A stretch of 64,000 nucleotides of DNA from Auricularia sp. M13 (GCA_037042915.1 CM073195.1:3534001-3598000), one strand, 5' to 3'; positions 42,680 through 54,262 are shown, counted from the stretch's first letter. The notes: a model not told the origin generated them from the letters alone. Translations and numbers: made by a program.

Positions 42680-44264
42680 TTACGACTCGTCGGGCGGGAG
42701 TGGCTTGCCCTCGCGGATGGCAGCGGCCTGCACGGCGAGCGTTGTGCTGGCGATGGGGCAGCCGACGCCGATGCCGTGGATGTTCTGCAGCGTGGCGCTC
42801 GCGGCGGTGATCCGCGCGAGCCGGTCGTCGGTGCTGTTGCCCGTGGGGAACGTGAAGGCGGCCGGGATGCCCGGGTTGTTGACCACGCGGCCCGCGCGGA
42901 TGTTCGCCGTGAGGGACTGCAAGAACGCCTCCTTGCTCGGCGGGCAGTCGCAGGGCACCTGGACCGCCAGCTGCTTGCCGTCCCCGTCGAAATTGGTGCT
43001 GAGCACGGCGCCGTCGCAGTTCCCGCTGCCGTCCGGGTTGATGCCTGCGCGCCAGCCGAGCGACGGCGCGAGACGCGCGATGTCGGCGTCGGAAAGGTCG
43101 GTGGTGTTCGTGCTGCTGGCGGCGCCGCCAGCGGTAGGCGGTGTAGGCGCGGGGGGCTGCTCGGTAGAAGGGGCATCCGTGGATGATGGTGCATCCGTAG
43201 ACGATGGCGCTCCAGTGGTACTGGGTGCGGAATCGGTCGAGGCGGGCGGGTTTATGTCGGTGGGAGCATCGGTTGGCGTGGCGGGAGCGTCGTCGGTTAC
43301 CCCGGTGTCAGTCGGAGAAGGCGTGCCCGAGTCGGTAGACGAAGGCGCCTCGGTCGTTACAGGCGGATCGCTAGCAGCTGTCGACTGGGCTGAGCCATCG
43401 TCCTTCGAATCGGTTGGAGATGAAGTACCAGTGGCATCAGCGGGCGACTCATCGGTCGAACTTGGAGTTGCTGTATCAGACGGGAACGGCGCGTTGGTAT
43501 CGGTAGGCGCAGGAGCAGGCGCAGTTGGGGCGGGCGGGAGAGCAGTGGCAGTCGGGAGTGAAGTAGCCGTGTAAACTGCGGGCACAGCGGGAGTCGCGGT
43601 ACCGTGAGTAGTGTCCGTGCCGTCCCTAATGGCTTCTTCAAGTGCGCCCCACACCGTTCCCGCCTGCGGGCAGCCTTTACCAGGGCCAACTCTGAATAGA
43701 ATTTAGCACGGTAGCCTATGGGCTCAGTACTCTCCTGTCACGCACATGCTTTGCAAGCTGACGACTGCAACGTGCAGGCGAGCAAGCTTCGATTCCTTGC
43801 TGTCGTCGAGCGGGAACTTGAGGTCCTTGACATCAGGGTTTTTCACGACGAAGCCGGCCTCAACGTTTTCTTTCACCAACTACAAAATGGGCATGAGTAT
43901 GCCACACAACCTCCTGGGATCATCTGGGCGTACAGCGAGGAAAACGTCGCGGTCTGGAGGGCAAGTGCATTGAATGCGCGCGATCCCTTGTGCGGTACGG
44001 ATTCCGCGACAATCCTTGGACTCTACAACACAAATGAGTTGTCAGCTAACACAGTATATGTCGTAGTGCTGACATACCATCGCCAAACGGTATGCCGCGT
44101 GTGACGCCGAACTGTGGAACCAACCGCTCGAAGTCCGCGTCCGAGACATTAGAAGCGCGAGGAACAATGACTGGTTGTAGATGCACTGGTCGGGCAAGAG
44201 CCATGGGAGAAACCAAGCAAAGCGCGAGAGCGGCGGCGGCAGTAATGGATGTTGAGAACATCAT
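42680..44264 (-). CDS. secreted protein with two copies of a small cysteine-bearing domain
   Basis: Starts MMFSTSITAAAALALCLVSP with a clear signal peptide ending near MALARP. Domain 1 is built from four exons: FERLVPQFGVTRGIPFGDG, ESKDCRGIRTAQGI, CTCPPDRDVFLA, then VKENVEAGFVVKNPDVKDLK and VGPGKGCPQAGTVWGALEEA. A long Ser/Thr/Pro linker (about 130 residues, many SSTD and PTD repeats) leads to domain 2, IARLAPSLGWRAGINPDGSG, NCDGAV, PCDCPPSKEAFLQSLTANI, AGRVVNNPGIPAAFTFP and GIGVGCPIASTTL. Domains 1 and 2 match position by position (C.CPP, AG.VV.NP, G.GCP), so they arose by internal duplication. Introns are about 50 bases with GT-AG ends. The domain is common in agaricomycete secretomes as far as I recall; its role is unknown. 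The linker is likely O-glycosylated. Confidence 0.78.
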
Positions 44265-44732
44265 TCTTGTGCGTGTAAAAGATTATTTGAAGTAAGAGAA
44301 AGTGGTTGACAACGTCTTGCGCGTCGTGAGAGTCGTAAAGACCGGCTATGCGGTATGGGGAGGGGAAAGAGTGTGTGGGCGGGAAATAAGCAAGAGAGCA
44401 CATGTTCGGCGGTGGCCCCAGCCCTTTTGTACTCGCGGTATTGTTCGAGGTGGAGTATCGGGATTTGCCGAAGAACAACCACGTCCTCGGGAGTGGCGCC
44501 GGATCGACAGCTTCCGTTGCCAGGCAATCACCGTCCTGTTGTTCTGCTCCCCAAAATGAAGCAATGCCGCCCGAAATAGCCTGCACAATGGCCTTCCAGC
44601 CGATTCTGTCAGCCTCAGTAGTTAATGGACACAATCGCTGAGCTCGAAGCGCTCGATTGAGAAGACGTCAATGCAGTTATATTAGGGTTGGTTTGACGTC
44701 TCACGACGGAAAGATAAATAAGAGACACTGGC
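44265..44732. other. intergenic, nothing recognised
   Basis: This separates the start of the secreted-protein gene from the stop of the GH5 gene on the same strand. It must hold the promoter of the former and the 3' end of the latter; no element is clear. Confidence 0.4.
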
Positions 44733-46536
44733 TCAGGCGCAGACGTTGTGGTCAAAGTACTTCGCCGCATCCTCGTGCATGTAACCTTGCGCAACGGCGT
44801 CCTTGTACGAACGCATGTGGTTCCAACCGCCATCGTCCGAGTTGGTCATCTTCCACGACCTGCAACGAGCCGTGAGTGTGCGGCGCTTCGAGGCCTGTTG
44901 AAGCACGCACCAGAAGTAATAACCAAATCCGCCCTTGCCACCCTCAGGAGAATAGCCCCTTGATCAAATATTAGCATTGCGCATGACTTGAGGAAGCGGT
45001 CGACGCACATCTTTTGGGCGTCGCCGAAGCGCTTGATGCTTTCCTTGTCCATGTTGTCAAGGATGCCGGTATCCTTCCCGAGAAGCCACCATTCGCCACG
45101 GAAGGAAGGAGTGTCTAGACGGGGACACATGTCAGTCACAATATATGGATTTGCACGAGTCACCGAGACACGCACTGAATTTGCTGGCGTCGTCCTGAAT
45201 CTTGCCGCCGTCGCCTTGGCAAGTGAACCAGATGTGCTGTCCAAGGTCATTGCCCGAGTCGCCGAGCGGACCGCCGGCGCCGCCCCAGTTGTAGTAGGTA
45301 TGCGCGTCGTAGGCGTTGCCACCTGGAAAGTGGGATCACATTCAATACGGAACTCTCAACTTGCACCCAGGCTTTAGAATCCCGCTTACCATCGGCAGCG
45401 AAAGCAGGGTTTCCAGCGTTGTTCTGCCATTGCCAACTGACATCCATGAAGACGGTCGAGATCTGGTTGTCCTTCGAGACGTTGAGCTCGCTCTCTGCGG
45501 CACGCACGGCCTTCACGAAGTTGGTCATGAAGTCCATATACCCCGGCGTCTCGTCGCCGTTCTGCGGGGGTTCTGCCCAGCGAGCAGGTTAGACCAGCGC
45601 ATACAAGTCGCCCTGTGGAGCTGAACTTACCGTTGAGGGCCTCCAGACCCCACACGGAGCCGAAGTTCTCCGGCTCGGAGTGAATGAGCTTCGTGAGCTC
45701 CGTGGCAGCCTTGAGGTGGCGGTTGATGTTGTCCGCATTGCCCCAGAACTCAGGCGGGTCAACGCAGCGGCCTGCAAACGAGTTGGTGCGCGTCGAGCCG
45801 CCGGGAGCGGCGTGCATGTCGATGAGGACGGTGAGCCCGGCGTCCTTGAACATCCGACAGGCCTGGCGCAAGTGGTCGAGTCCGCCGCGCGGGTAGTACT
45901 CGTTGTCGTTCACCGTCTCCTCGATGATCCAGAAACCGATGGGGATCCGGACCGAGTTGAGATTATACTTCACCATGAGGTCGACGTCTTCCTGAGTGAT
46001 GAACGTCTCCCAGTGCTGCTTGAAGACGCGATCCGCCTCGGCCTGCCCGAGTTTCTTCACGAGGTCGTACTCCGTGCTGACGCAGTCCATGCAGTTGCCG
46101 CAGGTCTCGCCGCCCATGTCGCGCCACTCCTAACATCCCGAGTGAGACGCCACGACAACCGGGAGGCGAAAGCTCACCTGTTCCATCATGTAGGGTTCTT
46201 CAAGGAGAGGTCAGTACAGGCAGGTCAAACACGAAGGTCTTGAATCGATCACACACCGATGAGGAACCACGAGCCGACATTGACTCCTCGGATACCCTCC
46301 ACGGGGAAGTGGTGGTTCTCATCCGCGCTCACGTTGCCACCGCTTCCCCCGGCCCCATTGGTGCCGCACGCGCGTTTGCGGTTGCGGGCGTGCACATACG
46401 TGCCGTTCTGCAGCTGGCGAATGTTGCGCATGTCCTTGATACCGCGCTGGTCGAGGCGGAACGGCTTGCTGGGCAACGCGGCTACAAAAGTAGCCGGGAG
46501 CGCCAGGGCGAGAAAAGAAAGGGACGACAAAAGCAT
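44733..46536 (-). CDS. GH5 exo-beta-1,3-glucanase-like glycoside hydrolase, secreted
   Basis: Hydrolyses beta-1,3-glucan-type polysaccharides, in the cell wall or outside the cell. MLLSSLSFLALALPATFVAA at 46536 is a signal peptide. The GH5 landmarks are EGIRGVNVGSWFLI, YNLNSVRIPIGFWII, GLTVLIDMHAAPGG, the acid/base in GLEALN followed across an intron by EPPQNGD, GNAYDAHTYYNWGG, and the nucleophile in DTPSFRGEWWLLGK. The C-terminus is GGWNHMRSYKDAVAQGYMHE and DHNVCA, stop at 44733-44735. Several short introns interrupt it. It resembles fungal glucan 1,3-beta-glucosidases, but the insertion EWRDMGGETCGNCMDCVSTE is not part of the common core, so I leave the substrate open. The gene appears intact. 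Confidence 0.85.
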
Positions 46537-47250
46537 CGTCGTCGAAGAGAAAGCGAAGTGAAAAAGTGAGGAGATGGAAATGAGGTGAACCGGAGATTTG
46601 GGCGTGCCGTTTAAAGCATGTTGCCTGTGGCGGTGAGCGTCGCCAAGACTCGGGCTCGCAAGCCCGTACGCGCCGGTTGTATACCCGTCGCTCTTCCGTT
46701 CGTTCAGGATACTTGGTAGCACAGCCCTGAGATAATCCCGAAATGTGAATCCAGTCGCGAGATCTGCAGGCGATCCTTATCGTGCCAACGGCTGGTCGCC
46801 ATCGATAGCCAAGTAATGACCGTTCCATGCCTTCGTCGGAGACGAGCTCGTCTACAACCTATGTCCGTCAGTGCATGATTATAAGCAAGATTATACGTGG
46901 AGCTGGAAGGTGAGCGAGCGTACGGGACGATCATCGATCCTGTAAATGCATCACGCATTCGGGAAACGATGCGAGCCTACGCACGGCTTTATCATTATAT
47001 GACCGGGCATTGAGGTCCGTTGACAACGCAGCAACCCTAGCATTGCGTCGCGCCGATGCGGTCATCGCTTTTGAAGCCAAATTGATCAATCCCTCCGTGT
47101 TACGGATAGGAAAAAAAGTAAGGCCTAAAAAGAGTGACCAGCTGATTGCTATATAGGTTTCGACCGCAGCTACAGAAGAATGGAAGATGAGGAGAAGGTT
47201 CGGAGTTTGAATAGTGTTCCGGTCTCTTCGTCCCGTCCACCGAAGTCAAG
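46537..47250. other. divergent intergenic region
   Basis: Contains the promoters of the GH5 gene (minus) and the RBM25-like gene (plus). No repeat, TATA box or RNA gene is convincing. Confidence 0.4.
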
Positions 47251-50150
47251 ATGTATGGCATGCCAAATCGCATGGGCTTGGGGATGCGGCCTGCACCCCA
47301 GGGCCAAGGACCTTCCTTTGGCGCACTGGCGCAGCAAAGCCAACCGCAGCAGCAACAGCAACCAAATGGCCAGAAGATGACAACCGTTTTCGTTGGTTCA
47401 ATTTCAGCTGGCATTACCGACGCATTTTTGAACCAGCTCCTTGGGGTAAGCATAGATTTTTTCGTTGTCGTTGAACTGATAACACCTAACTAATGTTATA
47501 ATCACAGGCTTGTGGACCTGTGCGCTCGTTCAAACGCCTTATTACCCCCGCAGGCAAACCTCAGGGCTTCGGTTTCGCAGAGTTCGAGGATCCGGACTCG
47601 GTTGCTCGCGCCATCGAGCTGCTCAACGGTGTCGAACTACCGGCGACCGAGGACGGATGTGCAAATAAGCAATTACTGGTGAGTTGGTGCCCGGAGCCGT
47701 CCTGACGACTGGCCCATGAATATCCCGGCATAATTTCTGGGATTGGAACAATATGACATGAACTCCATCGATGGCTTCATGGGATATCTGAACTCCGTTG
47801 ACGGGTTCATGGCATATTTGGTCCAGTGTCCTGCTTCCTGCGCAATTTGTTCGGTTTGCAGAGGCGCAGGAGTCTACACTTAGGCTCGCGCATTACCGTG
47901 GCCATGCTGGGTGGCACGCTTGCCTCGCTGCAGTCTTGGTGCTCGCAGCGACTCGCAAAACGGGGTCGCAATGAGATGCGCTACCACAGTGGTAGCGGCA
48001 CAGCCGCGTTGCGAGTCGTTGCGGCGTTGCGAGTTCGGGGGGTTGCTACGCCTCGTAACGCTCTCTTGCAACGAATCCCGCATCACCCTCAGCCCAGCAT
48101 GATATTTCCTTCCTTCTACACATCATCCATTCACAAAATATGCTTTTATGCACGTTTTTCTATACTGGATAACCACGAACTGCCCACTATTGCGAGTAAG
48201 CTGCGAAGGCTATCGCAGCGCTTGCTCGCAATAGTGCCTGCAACGTTATCGTCGCAACATCTCGTTGCGAGTGCTGCCAGCTCGTTGCGGCACTCCCCAA
48301 CGTGACTGACGCTGTTGCATACCTTGCTCTGCCCTTGTCCGAGCTTGTCTTGGGATTATCTTGGCTACCTCCATGACCCTATTCTGCTTAACATCATGCT
48401 CATAATTTGCATAGGTCAAGGCCGATGAGCGCACCAAGATATTTTTACAGGCTTATCAGTCGTCGCGCATGAAAACAGATGTACGCATGCCCAATCACTG
48501 TGTCGGTTCCACTTACCCGCTCGTTGCAGTCCGACGAGGCTCGAATGGAGCAAGCACGCAAGGATATTTCGACCATGGTCAAGAACCTACAGGACCAGAC
48601 CGCGGACGCGCAGAATGGCGGCGGCGACCGCGAGCGGTATGTAATTCCGCCGCACTTGCACGACCTGCACGAGGCGGACCTGCCCGAAAACCAGCGCGGT
48701 CTCGTCATCTCCGAGATCGCCCAGTTCCGGGAGCGCGCGGCGAAGAAGGAGCGCGAGAAGCAGCGCGAGGTGCTCCAGCAGGCGTGGTCAATGGCCAAGC
48801 CCACCGCCCAGGCGCAGACGCCCACCCAGCCCCGCGGCGGATGGGGCCCGCAGCGCTCCCAGACGCCGCAGCAGCCGGCGAGCTCTCAGACGCCGCCGAC
48901 CAGGGCCGCGTCGCAGTCGTTCGACCGCCCGTCCTCCGGGGCCGGCTTCGTGCGCGAAGCCGAGACGCCCAAGGTCCCTGAGAAGACGGACGAGGAGATG
49001 GAGCGCGAGCGGAAAGACCAGCGTGCGCGTGAAGAGCACGACTCGTTCCGCGATGTGAGTTGTTGCACTCGTTACGTACAGCAGTTCTGACACCTTCAAG
49101 CGCGAGCGCAGATGGGAAACGCGCGAGCGGCGGAGGATTGCAGACATCGAGCGGCAAGTGACGCGCGAGCGCCAAATACGCGACGCGGAGGAGCGCGACA
49201 GGCAGGAGATACGGGAGCGGTTGCATGTGTGGGACGACGACGAGAGCGACGAGCTATTCTACACCGACCGGTAGGCATTTTGCCTTTGTATCTGTTTGAC
49301 CACAGCTGAAACATTGCAACAGTGCACGATGGCGAGCACAACGCGCCCGCTTCCTTGCCAGCGAGCGCGAGGCGGACGAGCGGTCGCGCGACATCGAGGA
49401 GCGGCAAGCCGAGGAGCTGCGCAAAGCTTCGGAGGCGTTCCTCGCCCAGCAGATGGAAGAGATGCAGGCGCTGGCGGAGGAGCAGCGCAAGGCCGGCATG
49501 CTGCTCGACGACACCGCACCCATCAAGCTCACTGTCGCGACGTCCAGGCATGCCGACCACGCCGATGTCAAGAAGGAGGGCGCCAGCGGGCTCGTGCAGG
49601 CGTTCGCTGCGGACGATGACGACGAGGGCATCGTCAAGAAGCGCAAGACCCCGCTCGTCAAGCTCGACTTTAGCGCGCTCGACAGCGAGGAGAAGATGCG
49701 CGAGCGGCTGGAGAAGATACGGGACTCCATTCCGCGAGAGAAGGAGCCGCTGTTTAAGGCGCGCGTGAGATGGGACGGTGTGAACGACGTGAGTCGCTCG
49801 GACTACTTTGACCATCCCATTGCTCACGCTATTGGTCGCAGAACGTTATCGACAAAAAGATCGAGCCTCTTACACGCAGAAAGATGGAGAAGTACATCGG
49901 CGAGGTCGACGAAGAGCTGCTCATGTTCGTCATCGAGCATCTCAAGGACAAAAAGGGTCCTCAAAAACTCCTTGAGGGTCTAGAACCGGTGCGTCTGTGG
50001 CGTTATGTTTTGCGGCTTGTATTCACGGCCCCAATACAGGTTCTCATGGAGGAGTCGGAAGAGTTCGTCATCGCTCTCTGGCGTCAGGTCATCTTCGAAA
50101 GCATGGCATACGGCGAGGGGATGCACACTGGCGAGCTGCTCGCCGACTGA
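47251..50150 (+). CDS. RBM25: RBM25/Snu71-like U1 snRNP-associated splicing factor (RRM + RE/RD + PWI)
   Basis: Promotes 5' splice-site choice with U1 snRNP in the nucleus. Starts MYGMPNRMGLGMRPAPQGQG at 47251, then a Gln-rich stretch and an RRM with RNP2 TTVFVGS and RNP1 KPQGFGFAEF. After the RRM come VKADERTKIFLQAYQSSR, RYVIPPHLHDLHEADLPENQ and a long charged region (RERRWETRERRRIADIERQV) rich in RE/ER. The C-terminal PWI-type domain is IDKKIEPLTRRKMEKYIGEV, ELLMFVIEHLKDKKGPQKLL and EFVIALWRQVIFES, stop at 50150. Order and spacing match animal RBM25, though the charged region is shorter. Introns are about 50 bases except one of 736 bases (47679-48414). No break is seen. Confidence 0.9.
47679..48414 (+). 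other. unusually long intron of the RBM25-like gene, probable insertion
   Basis: The GT donor follows NKQLL and the AG acceptor precedes VKADER; removing 736 bases keeps the frame. Neighbouring introns are about 50 bases. The intron starts with a diverged direct repeat of about 35 bases (GAACTCCATCGATGGCTTCA and GAACTCCGTTGACGGGTTCA, near 47760 and 47792) and then has many GTTGCGA/TCGCAAC words in both orientations (47940-48300), which suggests a decayed palindromic insertion. Confidence 0.65.
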
Positions 50151-51353
50151 GCGCCGTCGCTTACAGTATTCATCGTGTCGCTGTTTGCTGGTGCCGCGCC
50201 GGTGCGTGTGGGCGTGGCGTGTATTGTTCAACTGAATTGCTAGCTCTCCTCTCCCTGCTCCTATTCTTTGCTGATCGCTGTCATTTATTTTCACGCCCCC
50301 GGCACGTCCATCCATGATGTGAGTGGTCTTTGGGATCGCGTTTGCTGCACGTTCTTGTCAGTTACTGCTGCTCTTCTCTTCGAAGACGACTGCTACGATA
50401 GTGCGCTTGCTCGCATGTTGCTTTCTCGATCGACTCGGGTGAGTCCTGCACAGTGAATACCTATGATATGATATATGCTTCCCCCTCCCTGCTATTCTCG
50501 GTGCGTGATCCCCTTTGACAGTGCTAGTGAGCGTGTCGGGTGTTGCGTGCCTTGCCTCATCCCGCCACGCCAGACTGTTCAGCGAATCTAGAATGAAAGT
50601 GCACATGCTGCTGCAGGGATCGGTATCTGATGACGTCCATTCCCGTGTGAGTTTCTCTTCTACTTGCACTCGGTCCGTCGGCGTTAGTTACAAGCGGGTG
50701 CGTAATGACGTGTCTGTGCGTCTGCGAGCGCGAGTGGCGGCGCGTGCTGAAGTGGGCATTTGGAGATCGCGTTCATGGGTGGCGAGGCTATGTAGCCTGC
50801 GTTTTATCAGTCGAGCTCGACTGTGATCTCCAAATCGGCAAGAACTCCTCGAATTCGAAGGGCGAGCCTGCTCATCATGACTGCCCGTACTCTGCGGGCA
50901 GAAGTTCCCGGTTGCATTTGGAGAATAACCAAAACGACGCTGGCTAGCGCTATCCTCCAGTGGAGGACCAGCATGACGCATCCAGCGTACGGGCAATCTG
51001 CTGTGACGAGAGTTGGGGGTTTAAGTTGGCTCAACAGTCGTGTGCCGACAACAGCGGCTGAACAAGACACAAAGGCTTTCACTGACACGTTGCCAGTAGC
51101 TGTACAACGCCCGGGGCGGCCGTCGGTAGGCAACCTAAATGGGATCTCCTAATAACAGTCGCGGGTGGATGCACGTGAGCCGGAAATGATTCTTCGCGTG
51201 CTTCCCTGTGTTCCCCGCCGCGCGACACGTCTCTGGGCTTATCTCGTCATACTCTCATGACCCGGCCTGTGCGAGAGGGTACTTATATCCAATGTGGCGC
51301 AGATGGGAGGCTGCCCGCACCCCACGCTCGGTCTCGCGCGCACGAAACTCGAC
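50151..51353. other. intergenic, no gene seen
   Basis: About 1.2 kb between the RBM25-like and PX-GH18 genes, both on the plus strand. A TATA-like ACTTATATCC near 51281 lies about 70 bases before the ATG at 51354. No repeats or coding pattern were recognised. Confidence 0.45.
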
Positions 51354-53669
51354 ATGGTTGCAACCGTCACCGTTCCCACGCACACGACGGCGTCCTCCCC
51401 GCGGCCGCACATTCTGTACACTGTGCGCATCAAGGACGGGGCCAATGAGACTGTCATTCAGCGCCGCTATTCCGACGTGCGTCCTGCTTGGCGCCGCCGC
51501 ATTGTGCGAATGTAACTGATGTTCAACGAAGTTTGTGGCCTTGCACTCCGGCCTCGCCGATCCATTCTCCCTCCCGCCTAAGCGGATCCTGACCACCTCC
51601 TTTGTACCCTCGGCATGGCTGGACGATGCACTCATCGCAGAGCGCAAGGCTGGTCTCGCAGCGTACCTCGCCGCCGTGCTGCAGGCCGGTGAACAGTACG
51701 CGGAGCATCCCGCGCTGAAGACGTTCCTGCAAGGCTCTCAGGCGTCAGCCAGCCGCCACGTGACGTTCAACCCTGAGGATGCCGTGCCCTCGACACTGTC
51801 CCGCAAGGCGGCGCTCGAGATGCTGAGCGACGGCGAGGTGCGCGCGCAGGCTCAACTCCTCGCGGCGTCATATTATCCCGGTCCGTTCCCGCGCCACATC
51901 TTCGTGTCTTCGTCCACATGCTGACCGCGGCTTGTTCCCTCCCGCAGATTGGGCCGAGGGTACCATCGCGCCCGAGAATATCTTGTTTGGCAAGTTCGAC
52001 ATCATCTTCTTCGGTGAGTGCACGCCTTTCCCGAGATGCGCCGCCCTCTCTTGCCTTGCTGACTGAGAGCCACGGCAGCGTTCGCCCTTCCTAATTCGTC
52101 GAGCACTCTCTCGTGGGACGGCTCTGGTTCTACGGCGCTGCTCCGCCGGCTCGTCTCAGCTGCCAACTCGAGTGGAAAGGGGACGAAGGTCGTGCTCTCC
52201 ATCGGAGGCTGGGGTGGATCTACCTGGTTCAGGTTCTAGAGAACCATTGCTTCCTGCCATCCCTCATCTCACACACTTTGTAGTCAATCAGTCAGCAGTG
52301 CAGCGAACCGCACAACGTTTGTCAATGCAATCGTCAGTGCAATCAACACCTACGGACTCGCCGGTACGTGTTTCATGATCCCGCTCATGCCAGTACTGAA
52401 ATTTTGCGCCAGGCGTCGACATTGATTGGGTTTGTCGAACCGCAAGTCGTCTCAGGTCGCCGCGCTTATCGTCGTCTCACAGGAATATCCTAACTCGAGC
52501 GGTGCCGGAAATCCGCACTCTCCCAATGACGCGGCGAATCTTCTCTCCTTCCTCACGCAACTGCGTTCCGCGATCGGTACGCGTCCCGTTTCTATAGTCA
52601 GTATTCATTGCGTACTCACTAGTATTCCCTTGCAGGCTCTTCGAAGATCATCTCCGCCGCCGTCCCGCACCTGCCCTGGATAGGGTCCAACGGCCAGCCT
52701 CTCACGGACGTCTCCGCATACGCCGCGCAGATGACCTACGTGAACATCATGAACTACGACGTCTGGGGCGCGTCGAGCACCCCCGGGCCCAACGCGCCGC
52801 TCGGCAACCTCTGCGGTAATAGCAGGCAGCCGCAGGCCAGCGCTCAGGCGGCCTTCGCGCAGTGGACCAAAGCGGGCTTCCCGGCGAGCAAGCTCGTGCT
52901 CGGCCTGCCGCTGTACGGCTACGTGTCGAACAGCACGAAGACGGGCCTCACGGGCTTCACGTCGCTCGCTGAGTCGAAGGTGGCGCAGACGGGACTGTTG
53001 GTGCAGGAGGATGAGGAGTCGGGCCATTTCCTGAACGCTGCGCATCCGCGCGAGAAGGATGCTGGTGGGAAAGTCCGGGCGCAGGCTAATCTTTCGAGTT
53101 GGAAGGGCCAGCAGATTCCGTTCAGTGAGATCGTGGCGTCCGGCGCGCTGGTGAAGAAGGCGGATGGGAGCTATGGCGAGGGCGGCGGGTTTACGATGGG
53201 TACGTTGTGGTATTTGCCTGCCACCGCTCTTGAGAATTGCTGATCTCACCCGTTTGGATTATAGGTTGGGACGATTGCAGCGACACTCCGGTCAGTTACT
53301 AACTCTATGCTGAAGGTCGGGACTCGGGCTGATGTGACAATTGCTTGCTTGACAGTTCCTTTTCAACACCGCGCAATCGACCGTGGTAACTTACGACGAC
53401 ACATGGTCGCTCGCAGACAAGGCCAAGTACGCGCAATCTGTGGGCATGGCAGGTGAGATACAAGAAAGCTATTCACGTCGCCTCAGCAACTTGTTGACCG
53501 GATCCTCCCTTGCAGGATGCTTCACGTGGTCCCTGGACCAGGTATGTCGCTCCGTCTTTGTGTTGTAATATCATACAGTATATTGACCTGGTATATCTCG
53601 CAGGACGATGGTCACACGCTCATGGACGCCATTCGGACGGCTATGGGACGTGCGCCTCCGCCTTCGTAA
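51354..53669 (+). CDS. PX-domain protein fused to a GH18 chitinase domain
   Basis: The N-terminal domain MVATVTVPTHTTASSPRPHI, LYTVRIKDGANETVIQRRYS, DFVALHSGL (joined across an intron), LPPKRILTTS and IAERKAGLAAYLAAVLQ is a PX fold, which binds phosphoinositides on endosomal or vacuolar membranes. After about 60 linker residues a GH18 barrel begins: ASYYPDWAEGTIAPENILFG, FDIIFFAFALPNSS, KVVLSIGGWGGSTWF, the catalytic GVDIDW and, across an intron, EYP, giving DxxDxDxE-like geometry, then YVNIMNYDVWGASS and CFTWSLDQDDGHTLMDAIRT. Stop at 53667-53669. All introns are about 50 bases with GT-AG ends and every join keeps the frame; phase and context argue for one gene. There is no signal peptide before the chitinase domain. 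Two genes is the alternative, but no start or promoter lies between the domains. Confidence 0.8.
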
Positions 53670-53911
53670 ATCCCGCATCGCCTCTAGTCTGGAGTCCCTT
53701 CCGATGACAAGATCATAAACATGATATCCCGAACCCTCCCTGGCGTAGCCTTGTCTTGCTATTTAGTTACGATGACGACCTCTCACGATATGTATTTAGT
53801 ATGCCTTTCCCGAGGACATGTGAGCAACAAGTGAGCCGTGTCATCCTACGGCCTTGATACATGATTTTGTTTAGCTTGAGACCCGTTTAGCGACATCTCT
53901 GGGTAGAATTC
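53670..53911. other. 3' flank of the PX-GH18 gene
   Basis: About 240 bases of ordinary sequence; nothing recognised. Confidence 0.4.
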
Positions 53912-54019
53912 GAGATAAGATGGCCCTGGCGGCGAAAGCCGTCTTCATAGCCGCCCGCCTAGGCGGGCACGGAGAGGGACAGGGTAACAATGTTACCGCG
54001 GTCTCCCTCTGACGCTCCA

Positions 54020-54053
<34 letters not shown>

Positions 54054-54068
54054 AGAGATAAGATGGCC
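53912..54068 (+). mobile_element. SINE-like or small-RNA retrocopy with poly(A) and 14-bp target duplications
   Basis: GAGATAAGATGGCC occurs at 53912-53925 and again at 54055-54068. Between them are 129 bases: a structured body with hairpins (CCGCCCGCCTAGGCGGGC; GGTAACAATGTTACC with outer GAGGGAC pairing) followed by 30 A residues (54021-54050). Target duplication plus poly(A) is the signature of LINE-type reverse transcription acting on a short RNA. The source RNA is not recognised. The uninterrupted poly(A) implies a recent insertion. Confidence 0.82.
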
Positions 54069-54148
54069 TAGCAGTGGCAAGCCTGCTGAGCTTAGGGAAT
54101 GGCTGGTAGCCTATAATAATATTGATTAGCTCCGGGGCTCTTCTAACA

Positions 54149-54262
54149 GCCTCGCTAGCTCAATCGGTAGAGCGTGAGACTCTTATACTTTCGGGTGCCC
54201 GCGGGGGTCGAACCCTGAAATATGGAATCTCAAGGCTGCGGGTTCGACCCCCGCGTGGGGCT
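54149..54262 (+). tRNA. tRNA-Lys (anticodon CUU) with intron
   Basis: The acceptor stem pairs GCCTCGC with GTGGGGC, the D arm is TAGCTCAATCGGTAGAGC, and the anticodon stem TGAGA / TCTCA carries the loop CTCTTAA, anticodon CTT at 54182-54184. The T arm is CGGGTTCGACCCCCG-like (near 54239-54254). A 41-base intron, about 54186-54226, sits after position 37 as expected. TTTT at 54265-54268 is the Pol III terminator. Confidence 0.93.
54186..54226 (+). other. tRNA intron containing a T-arm-like sequence
   Basis: The intron carries GGGGTCGAACCCTG, which resembles a T arm (GG-TCGAA-CC) although the true T arm lies downstream. The intron boundary may shift by one base. Confidence 0.6.
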
